Positions 8,303 to 15,706 of a DNA stretch of 64,000 nucleotides are shown in pieces. This DNA comes from Alphaproteobacteria bacterium PA4 (lineage in GTDB: Bacteria > Pseudomonadota > Alphaproteobacteria > Sphingomonadales > Sphingomonadaceae): the NCBI GenBank assembly GCA_002256005.1, contig NKIQ01000010.1, positions 38,963 to 102,962 on the forward strand, in the 5' to 3' direction. A program made the translations under genes and the position numbers. Position 1 is the first letter of the stretch. Each line of letters opens with the position of its first letter. Under the pieces are notes generated by a model, which did no database searches, was not told where the DNA came from, and saw only the letters and a list, made by a program, of their open reading frames with translations.

Positions 8303-9436
8303 ATGCTGCCCATGCTCAACCGGCTCGACGACTATCCCGTGCACCAGACGCCGGAGCCGCTGGCGGTGCTCGCGACCAGCGACCGCAATGCCTATGACCG
8401 CACCTGGTTCAACGGCTATGCGCCCGATGGCAGCTATTATTTCGGCATTGGCATGGCGGTCTATCCGCACCGCGGCATCCTCGACTGCGCCTTTTCGGTG
8501 GTGCGGCCGGGCGGGTTGCAACATTGTTTCTACGGCTCGCGCCGCGCCCCCATCGAGCGCACCGAGATGCAGGTCGGTCCGTTCCGCATCGAGGTTGTCG
8601 AGCCGATGCGGCGCACCCGCGTCATCCTCGACGACAATGAGACGGGGCTTGCCTGCGACCTGACCTTTTCCGCCCGCACCGCCGCCATTGAGGAAGCCCG
8701 GCAGACGCTGTGGCAGCATGGCCGCCGGGTGATGGACGCCACGCGCTTCGACCAGTTCGGCCGCTGGTCCGGCAGCATCCGCACGCCGGTGGGTGACATC
8801 CACGTCGACGAAAGCATCTGCCGCGGCACCAAGGACCGCAGCTGGGGCGTGCGCCGCGTCGGCGAGCCCGAAACCGGCGGCGCGCCATCGCTGCCCGGCG
8901 GCATCATGTTCCTCTGGGCGCCGCTGGTCTGGGACGATCACATCAGCCACGCCATCTTCTTTGACGGATCAAAGGGCGAAGCGCTGGTCCGCGAAGGCAT
9001 CATTGCGCCACTCTACGCCGCCGAGGCCGATATCCCCGGCACCGAGGATGGCCGCGACCAGCGCATGGCCACCGCCCGTCACCGCGTCCGCTACCACCCC
9101 GGCACACGGTTGGCCGCCCATGCCGAAATCGATCTGGTCAGCCACGCCGGCGACACGCGCACGATCACGCTCGACCCCCTATTGCGCTTCCAGATGAAGG
9201 GGCTGGGCTATGGCCATCCGGTCTGGGGCCAGGGGATGTGGAAGGGCGAACTCGCCATCGGCGGCGAAGCCTTCGACCCGCTGGCGCTCGACCTGCTGGC
9301 ACCGGAAAACCTGCACGTGCAACAGGTCGTGCGCGCGTCGGACGGCAGCCGCAGCGGCACCGGCGTGCTGGAGCAGGTGTGCTTCGGGCCGTACGCGCCG
9401 GCGGGGTTCGCGTCATTTCTCGACGGGGCGGTGTGA
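8303..9436 (+). CDS. CrtC/AttH-like (DUF7064/DUF7065-type) protein of unknown role
   Basis: The protein has 377 residues and no signal peptide or membrane helix. Its sequence is rich in beta-strand-like aromatic stretches (DGSYYFGIGMAVYPHRGILD, IMFLWAPLVWDDHISHAIFF, YGHPVWGQGMWKG). These resemble two-lipocalin-domain proteins related to hydroxyneurosporene hydratase CrtC and AttH, often annotated DUF7064/DUF7065 in sphingomonads and mycobacteria. That assignment is from memory of the family and is tentative. Two starts are close together (8303 and 8312). It follows the hydrolase gene and ends at a family A palindrome. A lipid- or terpenoid-related ligand is possible, but nothing in the sequence fixes it. 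Confidence 0.6.
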   Translation: MLPMLNRLDDYPVHQTPEPLAVLATSDRNAYDRTWFNGYAPDGSYYFGIGMAVYPHRGILDCAFSVVRPGGLQHCFYGSRRAPIERTEMQVGPFRIEVVEPMRRTRVILDDNETGLACDLTFSARTAAIEEARQTLWQHGRRVMDATRFDQFGRWSGSIRTPVGDIHVDESICRGTKDRSWGVRRVGEPETGGAPSLPGGIMFLWAPLVWDDHISHAIFFDGSKGEALVREGIIAPLYAAEADIPGTEDGRDQRMATARHRVRYHPGTRLAAHAEIDLVSHAGDTRTITLDPLLRFQMKGLGYGHPVWGQGMWKGELAIGGEAFDPLALDLLAPENLHVQQVVRASDGSRSGTGVLEQVCFGPYAPAGFASFLDGAV

Positions 9437-9468
9437 CGTTCGGGGGTTGCGGGTTATCGGACGGGGAT

Positions 9469-9580
9469 GCCTCCGGCGGCTGGGGCCTTGGCCCCTGACC
9501 CCATTCTTCAGGGCACTCTGTTGGTAACCCGGTACAAAATCGATCGGGGTCTGGGGCCTGAGGCCCCAGCCGCCGGAGGC
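9469..9580. repeat. Family A palindrome between convergent genes
   Basis: The left arm, 9469-9502, starts GCCTCCGGCGGCTGGGGCC. The right arm, 9546-9580, ends GGCCCCAGCCGCCGGAGGC. They are inverted copies around a variable loop of about 43 bases. The element separates the ends of the convergent 8303 gene and rsmB, so it may terminate both. Confidence 0.9.
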
Positions 9581-9585
9581 AAAAC

Positions 9586-10875
9586 TCAGAGCTTCCGCAT
9601 CCGCCCGATGAAGAACCCGTCCATACCGCCTTCGGCCGCCAACGCGCCCGGCAGCGTCCGCACCCAGCCGTCCGCGGTCGGCAGCAGCCCCAGCGGCAGT
9701 TCCGCCGCCTCGAACGGCCGCCGCGGCAGGGTGGCGACGACGCGTTCGGCGATCCGTTCGCCTTCGCGCGGGTCGAGCGAGCAGGTGGCGTAGATCAGCG
9801 TGCCGCCGGGTTTCAGCCAGGCGGCGGCGCGGCGCAGCAGGGCGGCCTGCAACATGGTCAGCGGGGTGAGGTCGCGGCTGCCCTTCAGGTGCAGCACATC
9901 GGGGTGGCGGCGGAAGATGCCGGTGGCCGAACAGGGCGCATCGAGCAGGATGTGATCGAACAGCCGGCCGGGTTCCCAGCGCAGCGCGTCACCGGCGGCG
10001 AGCGTGGCGGACAGGCCGGTGCGGGCGAGGTTCTCGCGCACCCGCTCCAGCCGCGCGTCGGAGACATCGACGGCGGTGACCTCGGCGCCGGCGGCGGCGA
10101 GTTGCAGCGTCTTGCCGCCGGGCGCGGCGCAGAGGTCGAGCACCGATTCGCCGGGCTGCACGCCCAGCAGCCGCACCGGTAGCGAAGCGGCGAGGTCCTG
10201 CACCCACCAGGCGCCTTCGCTGAACCCCGGCCATTCGGTGACATTGCCGCCGCGCTCCTTCGATCGCGGCACGCGGACATGGCCGGGCAGCAGCGACACA
10301 CCGCCCAGCGCCATGGCCCAATGCTCGCTCTCGGCCGGGTCGCGCAGCGTCAGGTCGGTCGCCGGTTCCTCGGCCAGCGACAGGGCGGCGGCATCGGCAA
10401 CCTCGGGGCCCCAGTCCATCGCCCAGCGGATAGCGAACAGATCGGGCAGGTGCGGCGCCGGCGGCAGTTCGGCGGGGCGGCGGATGAGGTTGCCGAGCAC
10501 GCCATGCACCAGCCGGCGGGGGCCGCCTTCCACCAGCGGCAGCGCGGTGGCGACGGCGGCGTGCGGCGGCGTACCGAGCCGCAGCCAGCCGGCCAGCGCG
10601 ATGCGCAGCACCATCCGGGCGCGGGCATCGTCGGGCAGCGGCTTGGGCGTCGCCGAATCGATCAGTGCGTCGAGATCGGGCAGCCAGCGCAGCACGGTGG
10701 CAGCGAGGTTGCGCGCCAGCGCGCGGTCATTGGCGAGTGGTATCCCGTCGAGCGCATTGTCGAGCGCCAGCTCCAGCGGCGTGCCGCGGCCGAGCACGGC
10801 CATAAGCAGGCGCAGCGCGCCGCGGCGGGCGGCGACACCGGTGACGGCGGGCGGGGGCAGGTCCCTAGCGATCAC
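9586..10875 (-). CDS. rsmB: 16S rRNA (cytosine-5) methyltransferase RsmB
   Basis: The protein has 429 residues. The N-terminal about 140 residues are the NusB-like RNA-binding domain (ARRGALRLLMAVLGRGTPLE). The C-terminal Rossmann methyltransferase has the SAM motif VLDLCAAPGGKTLQLA, the DAPCSATGIFRRHPD motif and the catalytic ATCSLDPREGE. Two cysteines in these last motifs are typical of RNA m5C methyltransferases. RsmB modifies C967 of 16S rRNA. Translation appears to start at a GTG at 10875 that overlaps the upstream SDR gene by 11 bases. An AGGAGG lies only two bases before it, which is unusually close. Confidence 0.92.
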   Translation of the reverse strand: MIARDLPPPAVTGVAARRGALRLLMAVLGRGTPLELALDNALDGIPLANDRALARNLAATVLRWLPDLDALIDSATPKPLPDDARARMVLRIALAGWLRLGTPPHAAVATALPLVEGGPRRLVHGVLGNLIRRPAELPPAPHLPDLFAIRWAMDWGPEVADAAALSLAEEPATDLTLRDPAESEHWAMALGGVSLLPGHVRVPRSKERGGNVTEWPGFSEGAWWVQDLAASLPVRLLGVQPGESVLDLCAAPGGKTLQLAAAGAEVTAVDVSDARLERVRENLARTGLSATLAAGDALRWEPGRLFDHILLDAPCSATGIFRRHPDVLHLKGSRDLTPLTMLQAALLRRAAAWLKPGGTLIYATCSLDPREGERIAERVVATLPRRPFEAAELPLGLLPTADGWVRTLPGALAAEGGMDGFFIGRMRKL

Positions 10876-11704
10876 GGCCTCCTATGAACGCGCCGATCCG
10901 CTTGAAATAATTCACCGGGAACAGCCGGGTCATCCAGTCGATGAAGCGGGCATCGGGGCCGATCAGCACGCGATGCTGGCGGCGCTCCATGCCGGCAATG
11001 ATGGTGGCGGCGGCCTGTTCCGGCGTCGTCCGCGCCGCCTTTTCGAACTCCGCGGCGAAATCGAGATCGGTGCGGGTGCCGGGCATCGTCGCGATCATCT
11101 TGGCGTTCTTCGCGACATTGGTCTTGATGCCGCCGGGGTGGACGCGGATGACGCAGATGCCGGGATCGGTGACCCCCAGCTCCAGATGCAGCGCCTCGGT
11201 CAGCCCGCGCACGGCATATTTGGAGGCATTATAGGCGCTCTGGGTGGGGTAGCCCATCAGGCCGAACACCGAGGAGATGTTGACCAGCCAGGCACTGCCG
11301 GTCTGCGTTGCCTGCGCGCGCAGATGCGGCAGCGCAGCGCGGCAGCCTTCGACGACACCGCCGAAATTCACGTCCATGACCCGGTCGAAATCGGCGCGCG
11401 GCGTCTGTTCGAACGGCGCCGACACGGTGAGGCCGGCATTGTTGATGATGCCATCCAGCCGGCCGAATTCGGCGACGGCGCCATCGACCCAGGCGGTCAG
11501 CGCGCCGGTATCGGTGACGTCCAGCGTGGTGATGCTGGCCGGGCGGTTGCCGAGCAGGGCGCGGGTTTCGGCAAGGCCCGCCGCATCCTTGTCGGCCAGC
11601 GCCAGCACCGCGCCCCTTTCGGCCAGGCCCAGCGCCAGTGCGCGGCCGATGCCGCTGCCGGCGCCGGTGATGGCGATCACCCTGTTGTCGAACGTGTCGG
11701 CCAT
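10865..11704 (-). CDS. Short-chain dehydrogenase/reductase
   Basis: The protein has 279 residues with the classical SDR signatures: the dinucleotide motif ITGAGSGIGRALALGLAERG at the N-terminus, NNAG, a catalytic Ser in the VNISSVFGLMG strand, and the YNASKYAVRG motif with Tyr and Lys. An acidic residue after the second strand (LALADKDAAG) suggests NAD(H) preference. It is co-transcribed with rsmB on the minus strand, with overlapping ends. The substrate is unknown; similar proteins in this group act on alcohols, steroids or acyl groups. Confidence 0.9.
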   Translation of the reverse strand: MADTFDNRVIAITGAGSGIGRALALGLAERGAVLALADKDAAGLAETRALLGNRPASITTLDVTDTGALTAWVDGAVAEFGRLDGIINNAGLTVSAPFEQTPRADFDRVMDVNFGGVVEGCRAALPHLRAQATQTGSAWLVNISSVFGLMGYPTQSAYNASKYAVRGLTEALHLELGVTDPGICVIRVHPGGIKTNVAKNAKMIATMPGTRTDLDFAAEFEKAARTTPEQAAATIIAGMERRQHRVLIGPDARFIDWMTRLFPVNYFKRIGAFIGGRDR

Positions 11705-11789
11705 GTTGCCGCTGACCCTTTCCCGATGGCCCGGCCGGGCCTAATATGCCGCCACCTAGCGCAGTTATGCGCGATACGGAAACCCGGCC

Positions 11790-11957
11790 ATGCCCCGCCC
11801 GCCCAATACCGACTATGTTCCGCCGCAATCGCCGCCGGTGCCACAGCCCGATCCGCTGCCTGCCGCCGATGCCGCCACCGAAGTCGGCGGCCGCCAGGGC
11901 CTCGATCCCGTCCGCTATGGCGACTGGGAAAAGGGCGGCATCGCGGTCGATTTCTGA
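11790..11957 (+). CDS. DUF1674 small protein, SDHAF4-like succinate dehydrogenase assembly factor
   Basis: This is a 55-residue protein. Its first half is proline-rich and disordered-looking (PPQSPPVPQPDPLPAAD). It ends with EVGGRQGLDPVRYGDWEKGG plus IAVDF. The (R/P)-Y-G-D-W-E-x-x-G...D-F ending is the hallmark of DUF1674 and mitochondrial SDHAF4, which binds flavinylated SdhA during assembly of succinate dehydrogenase. In many alphaproteobacteria DUF1674 genes lie near rsmB, as here, with the SDR gene between. The stop overlaps the next start (TGATG), so the GFA-family gene is translationally coupled. Confidence 0.88.
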   Translation: MPRPPNTDYVPPQSPPVPQPDPLPAADAATEVGGRQGLDPVRYGDWEKGGIAVDF

Positions 11958-12346
11958 TGGCGGAACAGCATGAAGGGTCCTGCCTGTGCGGGGCCGTCGC
12001 CTTCACGGTGATCGGATCGCTTGCGCCGCCCGACGCCTGCCATTGCAGCCAGTGTCGCAAACAATCCGGCCATTACTGGGCCGCCATCGAGGTGGAGCGG
12101 GCGGCGCTCACCATCACGGGTGACGACAGTCTCAACTGGTTTCAGTCCAGCCCCGATGTCCGGCGCGGCGTTTGCCGCACCTGCGGATCATTCCTGTTCT
12201 GGGACCGACTGACGCTCGACACGATCGATGTTGCAATGGGGGCGTTCGACACCCCGACCGGCCAGCGCCTGCGCAAACACATCTTCGTCGCCGACAAAGG
12301 CGACTATTACGACATCGCGGACGGCCTGCCCCAGCAGGGGGCCTGA
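11957..12346 (+). CDS. GFA / CENP-V family zinc protein
   Basis: The protein has 129 residues from the ATG at 11957. It has the zinc-binding cysteines of the Gfa/CENP-V fold: CLCGAV near the start, CHCSQCRKQSG in the middle and CRTCGSFLFWD. Family members include glutathione-dependent formaldehyde-activating protein, although most have no proven enzymatic role and the name often over-predicts. It is coupled to the DUF1674 gene and ends before a family A palindrome. Confidence 0.88.
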   Translation: MAEQHEGSCLCGAVAFTVIGSLAPPDACHCSQCRKQSGHYWAAIEVERAALTITGDDSLNWFQSSPDVRRGVCRTCGSFLFWDRLTLDTIDVAMGAFDTPTGQRLRKHIFVADKGDYYDIADGLPQQGA

Positions 12347-12380
12347 TGCCCGTTCCGGGCGTTTAGGCCGGCAAAAAATA

Positions 12381-12504
12381 GCCTCCGGCGGCTGGGGCCG
12401 CAGGCCCCAGACCCCATGCGGGGGCTCGGCCCAAGCGCGACCGTGTTGATCCTTGGGCGGCAATCGATTGGGGTCTGGGGCCTGCGGCCCCAGCCGCCGG
12501 AGGC
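12381..12504. repeat. Family A palindrome between convergent genes
   Basis: The left arm at 12381-12416 begins GCCTCCGGCGGCTGGGGCC and the right arm at 12469-12504 is its inverse, with a loop of about 52 bases. It lies between the convergent GFA and DUF3237 genes and is the cleanest complete copy of the family in the window. Confidence 0.9.
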
Positions 12505-12529
12505 TCTCCCTTGTGCCCTTGCCTGACCG

Positions 12530-12994
12530 CTACAGGATCTCGTGGATCACATAGCGGGTGTCGGCGGTGGTCGGCCCCGAGACGCCGATGGCGAGCAGGT
12601 CGTTGAGCCAGAGATAGCGCGGATCGCCGGTTTCGAAGCTGGCGATGGTGCGCAGCTGATATTCGTCCGCCGCCAGCGACGCACCACGGCCGAAGCGCGC
12701 CATGGCTTCCGGCGTCGCCCGCATGACGCCGCGATAGGCCAGCGACAGCATGGCGCCGTCATCGGTGCGCAGCGGCAGCCGCACATCGACGATCATGGCG
12801 CTGTCGGGCCGGTTGAACACCCAGTCGGATCCGCCGGGCAGCACGCTGCCCGACAGGCGCTCGCCCTCGAAGCGGCCGCCGGCGACGGGGGCGAAGCGGC
12901 GGCGGCCATTGGCGTTGCTGCCGGTGTCGATGATGCCCTTCCAGTCGACGGCGACGGTCAATGTGGTGAGGTGCCGGGATGCAAGCGTGTCCAT
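12530..12994 (-). CDS. DUF3237 domain protein
   Basis: The protein has 154 residues, which is about the full length of the family. Typical DUF3237 segments are the GRRRFAPVAGGRFEGERLSG strand pair, GGSDWVFNRPD, the Y-x-G-V-M/R strand (LAYRGVMRATPE) and RYLWLNDLLAIGVS. The fold is predicted to be a beta-barrel with no known catalytic residues. In sphingomonads such genes often sit next to aromatic or steroid catabolism genes. Here it diverges from a Rieske oxygenase 84 bases away, so the two may share regulation. Function is unknown. Confidence 0.85.
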   Translation of the reverse strand: MDTLASRHLTTLTVAVDWKGIIDTGSNANGRRRFAPVAGGRFEGERLSGSVLPGGSDWVFNRPDSAMIVDVRLPLRTDDGAMLSLAYRGVMRATPEAMARFGRGASLAADEYQLRTIASFETGDPRYLWLNDLLAIGVSGPTTADTRYVIHEIL

Positions 12995-13078
12995 GGTCGT
13001 TCCCCCTGCCGCTGGTCTTTGGCGTCGCCATCGGCTCTAATCGTTCGAAACATATAAGCGGCAGGGGGACAAGATCCG

Positions 13079-14446
13079 ATGACAGCGCACATTCCGGCCG
13101 GCCGGCCCGGGCCATCGGTGCAGCAGGTGTTCGACACCGATCCGGTGCCGCCGCCGCCGCTGATGCGGGTCGAATCGCCGGCGACCGGGCTGGGCAGCGG
13201 CGATGTCTCCATCGATCGCTATTTCGACCGCGCCTGGCACGAACGCGAGATCACCCATGTCTGGCAGAAGACCTGGCAGCTGGCCTGTAGGGTGGAGGAC
13301 ATCCCCCATGTCGGCGACCATGTCCTGTATGAAATCGTCCATGATTCGCTGATCATCGTGCGCAGCGGGCCGGACGAGATCAAGGCGCTGGTCAATTCCT
13401 GCCTGCACCGCGGCACCCTGCTGCGCACCAGCGGCGGCTGTGTGAAACAGTTCCGCTGCCCGTTCCACAGCTTCACCTGGGGCCTGGATGGCCGCTTCAT
13501 CGGCATGCCCGGCGCCTGGGATTTCCCGACCATCGACCGCGCCAACTTCGCCCTGCCGGAGGCGCGGGTCGGCATCTGGGCCGGTTTTGTCTTCGTCAAT
13601 TTCGATGCCGATGCCGAGCCGCTGGAAACCTATCTCGAAAACCTGCCCGAACATTTCGCCGATTTCCGGCTGGAGGACCGGTGGAAGGCCGCGCATGTCG
13701 CCAAGATCATGCCGTGCAACTGGAAGCTGGCGATGGAGGCGTTCTGCGAGGCCTATCATGTCAGCACCGCCCACCCGCAGGTGATGGGCTATTATGGTGA
13801 CGAGAACACCCAATATGATGTCTGGCCCGGCATCCGCCATGTCAGCCGCATGATCAGCGTGCAGGGCGTGCCCAGCCCGGCGCGCGCCGGCATCCCGCCC
13901 GAAACGACCATCGAGCAGATGCGCCGCGACATCCCCTTCTTCGCCGGCAAGCCCATCGAAATCGCCCCCGGCAGCACCGCCCGTGCCGCGCTCGCCGATC
14001 GCGCCCGCGAAAAGATCGGGCGCTCGTCGGGCCGCGACATGTCGAGCCTGTCGGACAGCGAATCGCTCGATCTGATCGAATATATGCTGTTCCCCAACAT
14101 GGTGCCCTGGGGCGGGCAATCGCTGCCGATCTGCTATCGTTTCCGCCCGCACGGCGACAATCCCGAAGAATCGATCATGGAAATCATGTTCCTGTTCGCC
14201 AAGGCGCCGGACGGCAGCCACCCGCCGCCACCCCCGATCACCTGGCTGGGCATCGACGAGCCCTGGGCCAACGCAAAGGAACTCGGCTCCGCCGCCATGG
14301 TCGCCGACCAGGACACCGACAATCTGCGCCGCATCCAGCGCGGCCTGCGCGCGTCCAAAAAGCCGGGGGTAACGCTCGCCGCCTATCAGGAAAGCCGGCT
14401 GCGCCATTATCACGAGACGCTGGACGCCTATATGGCGGCGGAGTGA
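13079..14446 (+). CDS. Rieske non-haem iron oxygenase, alpha subunit
   Basis: The protein has 455 residues. The Rieske [2Fe-2S] ligands are Cys108 and His110 (NSCLHRGTLL) and Cys127 and His130 (CPFHSFTW). The mononuclear iron site is seen in FCEAYHVSTAHP with two histidines, and an aspartate ligand probably lies in VADQDTDNL near the C-terminus. The residue that bridges the two sites is Glu in FCEAYH rather than the more common Asp. Such alpha subunits hydroxylate aromatic or alicyclic substrates and need a separate reductase, which is not in this window. No beta subunit gene follows, so it is likely an alpha-only type. The substrate is unknown. Confidence 0.9.
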   Translation: MTAHIPAGRPGPSVQQVFDTDPVPPPPLMRVESPATGLGSGDVSIDRYFDRAWHEREITHVWQKTWQLACRVEDIPHVGDHVLYEIVHDSLIIVRSGPDEIKALVNSCLHRGTLLRTSGGCVKQFRCPFHSFTWGLDGRFIGMPGAWDFPTIDRANFALPEARVGIWAGFVFVNFDADAEPLETYLENLPEHFADFRLEDRWKAAHVAKIMPCNWKLAMEAFCEAYHVSTAHPQVMGYYGDENTQYDVWPGIRHVSRMISVQGVPSPARAGIPPETTIEQMRRDIPFFAGKPIEIAPGSTARAALADRAREKIGRSSGRDMSSLSDSESLDLIEYMLFPNMVPWGGQSLPICYRFRPHGDNPEESIMEIMFLFAKAPDGSHPPPPPITWLGIDEPWANAKELGSAAMVADQDTDNLRRIQRGLRASKKPGVTLAAYQESRLRHYHETLDAYMAAE

Positions 14447-14481
14447 TGCCGGATCGAAAGGAAATACGCTCGTAGAAAAGA

Positions 14482-14520
14482 GCCTCCGGCGGCTGGGGCC
14501 TTGGGCCCCAGACCCCATTT
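14482..14520. repeat. Half copy (left arm only) of the family A palindrome
   Basis: The sequence from GCCTCCGGCGGCTGGGGCC through GACCCCATTT matches the left arm of the other copies, but no right arm follows. The DNA after 14520 changes to lower-GC sequence, so the arm appears cut at a junction. Confidence 0.85.
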
Positions 14521-14640
14521 CGCATTAATTTGGCCTGGAATTTTGCCTGCGGTCCCGTGCGGCAGCCCGTTCATGGCGGCTCTGTTGCCTGCAATTGAGT
14601 CATCGTCACGGAATTTAGGCCGTAGACCCATAAGCGGGGA

Positions 14641-14665
14641 CGTCTGCAAGTGGTGGGAAGCGGAC
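14641..14665. repeat. Short GTC(C/T)GC...GCGGAC motif, left copy
   Basis: This 25-base stretch matches 15217-15241 at 19 of 25 positions. Both copies carry a six-base GTCYGC/GCGGAC hairpin-like pair. The two copies flank the YcxB-like gene in the same orientation. Confidence 0.5.
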
Positions 14666-14701
14666 GTTGCATGGACAAGCGTTCGAAGGCATCTTAGCCT
14701 T

Positions 14702-15199
14702 ATGAACTCGATCGCATTTCAACCCACCGCAGAAGACCTTCTTGCCGCCAATCGACTGAACTTCATGGCGACCGTTAAGTCGAGGCGGATTGCAAAATCC
14801 TTCGCTCTAGGCAGCTTGGCGGTTGGGGCCGTGACAGCGTATGTATTCTGGGTGTGGCAGCTAGGACCGATCATTGTTGGTGCTGCGATTGGTGTCGCCT
14901 ATTGGCTTATATTTCTCTCACTGATTCTGCTATCAGCCTATCTTCGGCTGCCTCGTCAGGTGAGGCGAATTTACGGTCAACAGAAGTCGTTGCACGACAT
15001 TACCACCGTGAATTGGTCTGATGACACCATATCTTTTGTCTCTAACCGCGGAAATTCCAAGTTCCAGTGGGTCGAATTTGTAAAGATCATCAAAGGAAAA
15101 GAGACCATCATCCTACGGCAGAGCGACGTAGTGATGAACTTCATACCGCTTAGGGTCCTTTCAGTGCAACAGGCAGAGGATATTGCCGCGAAGGGGTAA
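14702..15199 (+). CDS. YcxB-like two-helix membrane protein
   Basis: The protein has 165 residues from the ATG at 14702. Two adjacent membrane segments lie at about residues 33-54 and 58-80 (SLAVGAVTAYVFWVW and VAYWLIFLSLILLSAYLRLP). The C-terminal soluble part (WSDDTISFVSNRGNSKFQWV, then EFVKIIKGKETIILRQSD) is like the YcxB C-terminal domain, with the W-x-x-F/Y pattern. The function of this family is unknown. The gene has clearly lower GC and different codon use from the genes to its left, and it follows a broken repeat. It is probably acquired DNA. Confidence 0.75.
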   Translation: MNSIAFQPTAEDLLAANRLNFMATVKSRRIAKSFALGSLAVGAVTAYVFWVWQLGPIIVGAAIGVAYWLIFLSLILLSAYLRLPRQVRRIYGQQKSLHDITTVNWSDDTISFVSNRGNSKFQWVEFVKIIKGKETIILRQSDVVMNFIPLRVLSVQQAEDIAAKG

Positions 15200-15216
15200 C
15201 CTACCTGCGTCTATTC

Positions 15217-15241
15217 CGTCCGCAATTGGGCGATAGCGGAC
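15217..15241. repeat. Short GTC(C/T)GC...GCGGAC motif, right copy
   Basis: This is the partner of 14641-14665, on the other side of the YcxB-like gene. Here the pair is GTCCGC ... GCGGAC, a perfect six-base inverted repeat. Confidence 0.5.
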
Positions 15242-15248
15242 CCGCCGC

Positions 15249-15636
15249 TTGATGACTCCGCAACCCAATCTAGGCCGTCAGCGCGCCGCCTGTTGGCGCG
15301 CCAGCTCGGCCTTGAAATCGGCTTCGGCGCGGTCGATCTGGCGGCGGGTTTCGCTCGCGTCGACGAACGCTTCGGCGTTGCCGGCGAGCAGTGCCCGGCG
15401 CTTGCCGGCGAGATCGAAGAATTCCGGGTGGAAGTTCAGGACGACATCGGCGCGGACGCGGCGCAGCCGGGCGAAGGTCCGGGTGAAATCGGCGACAGGC
15501 TCCGGGTAATCGCGGTCGCCGACCAGCTTTTGCCCTGCGACGGTCAGGCTGGTGGCGAACAGCACGGTCTTGCCGCCGGCGCTGGTCAGCCAGCTGACGC
15601 CGCCGCGGGTATGGCCGGGGCTGGCGATGGCGATGA
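15249..15636. repeat. Direct repeat copy 1 flanking the autotransporter islet
   Basis: These 388 bases match 25800-26187 without any insertion or deletion, in the same orientation and at an offset of 10,551. The repeat covers the last 359 bases of a B3 metallo-beta-lactamase gene plus 29 bases beyond its stop. Similarity ends abruptly at 15636 in the sense shared with the other copy. Confidence 0.88.
15278..15636 (-). pseudogene. C-terminal fragment of a B3 metallo-beta-lactamase gene
   Basis: The fragment starts at [10 protein letters not shown] and encodes the last 114 residues to the normal stop at 15278. It differs from the intact protein encoded at 25829-26677 at eight residues. It retains the equivalents of His172 and His233 but lacks the signal peptide and the HSHYDH zinc motif, so it cannot be active. 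An upstream ATG at 15655 would add a few unrelated residues. No frameshift has accumulated, so the fragment is young, conserved through occasional gene conversion, or the displaced end of an integration event. Confidence 0.85.
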
Positions 15637-15706
15637 CTGCGCGGAACATCGCCAATTCGAACGATATGGCAGCGCCACACAGAGTGTTGCTGAACCTTTC
15701 GTGATC

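Noticed and set aside
7247..8950. Long antisense frame over the hydrolase and the CrtC-like gene
   Set aside because: Low-complexity shadow composition and no homology; both genes beneath it are convincing.
15637..15706. Small gene between the beta-lactamase fragment and the autotransporter stop
   Set aside because: Only 70 bases, no start with a ribosome site, and no terminator-like stem with a T-run was found.
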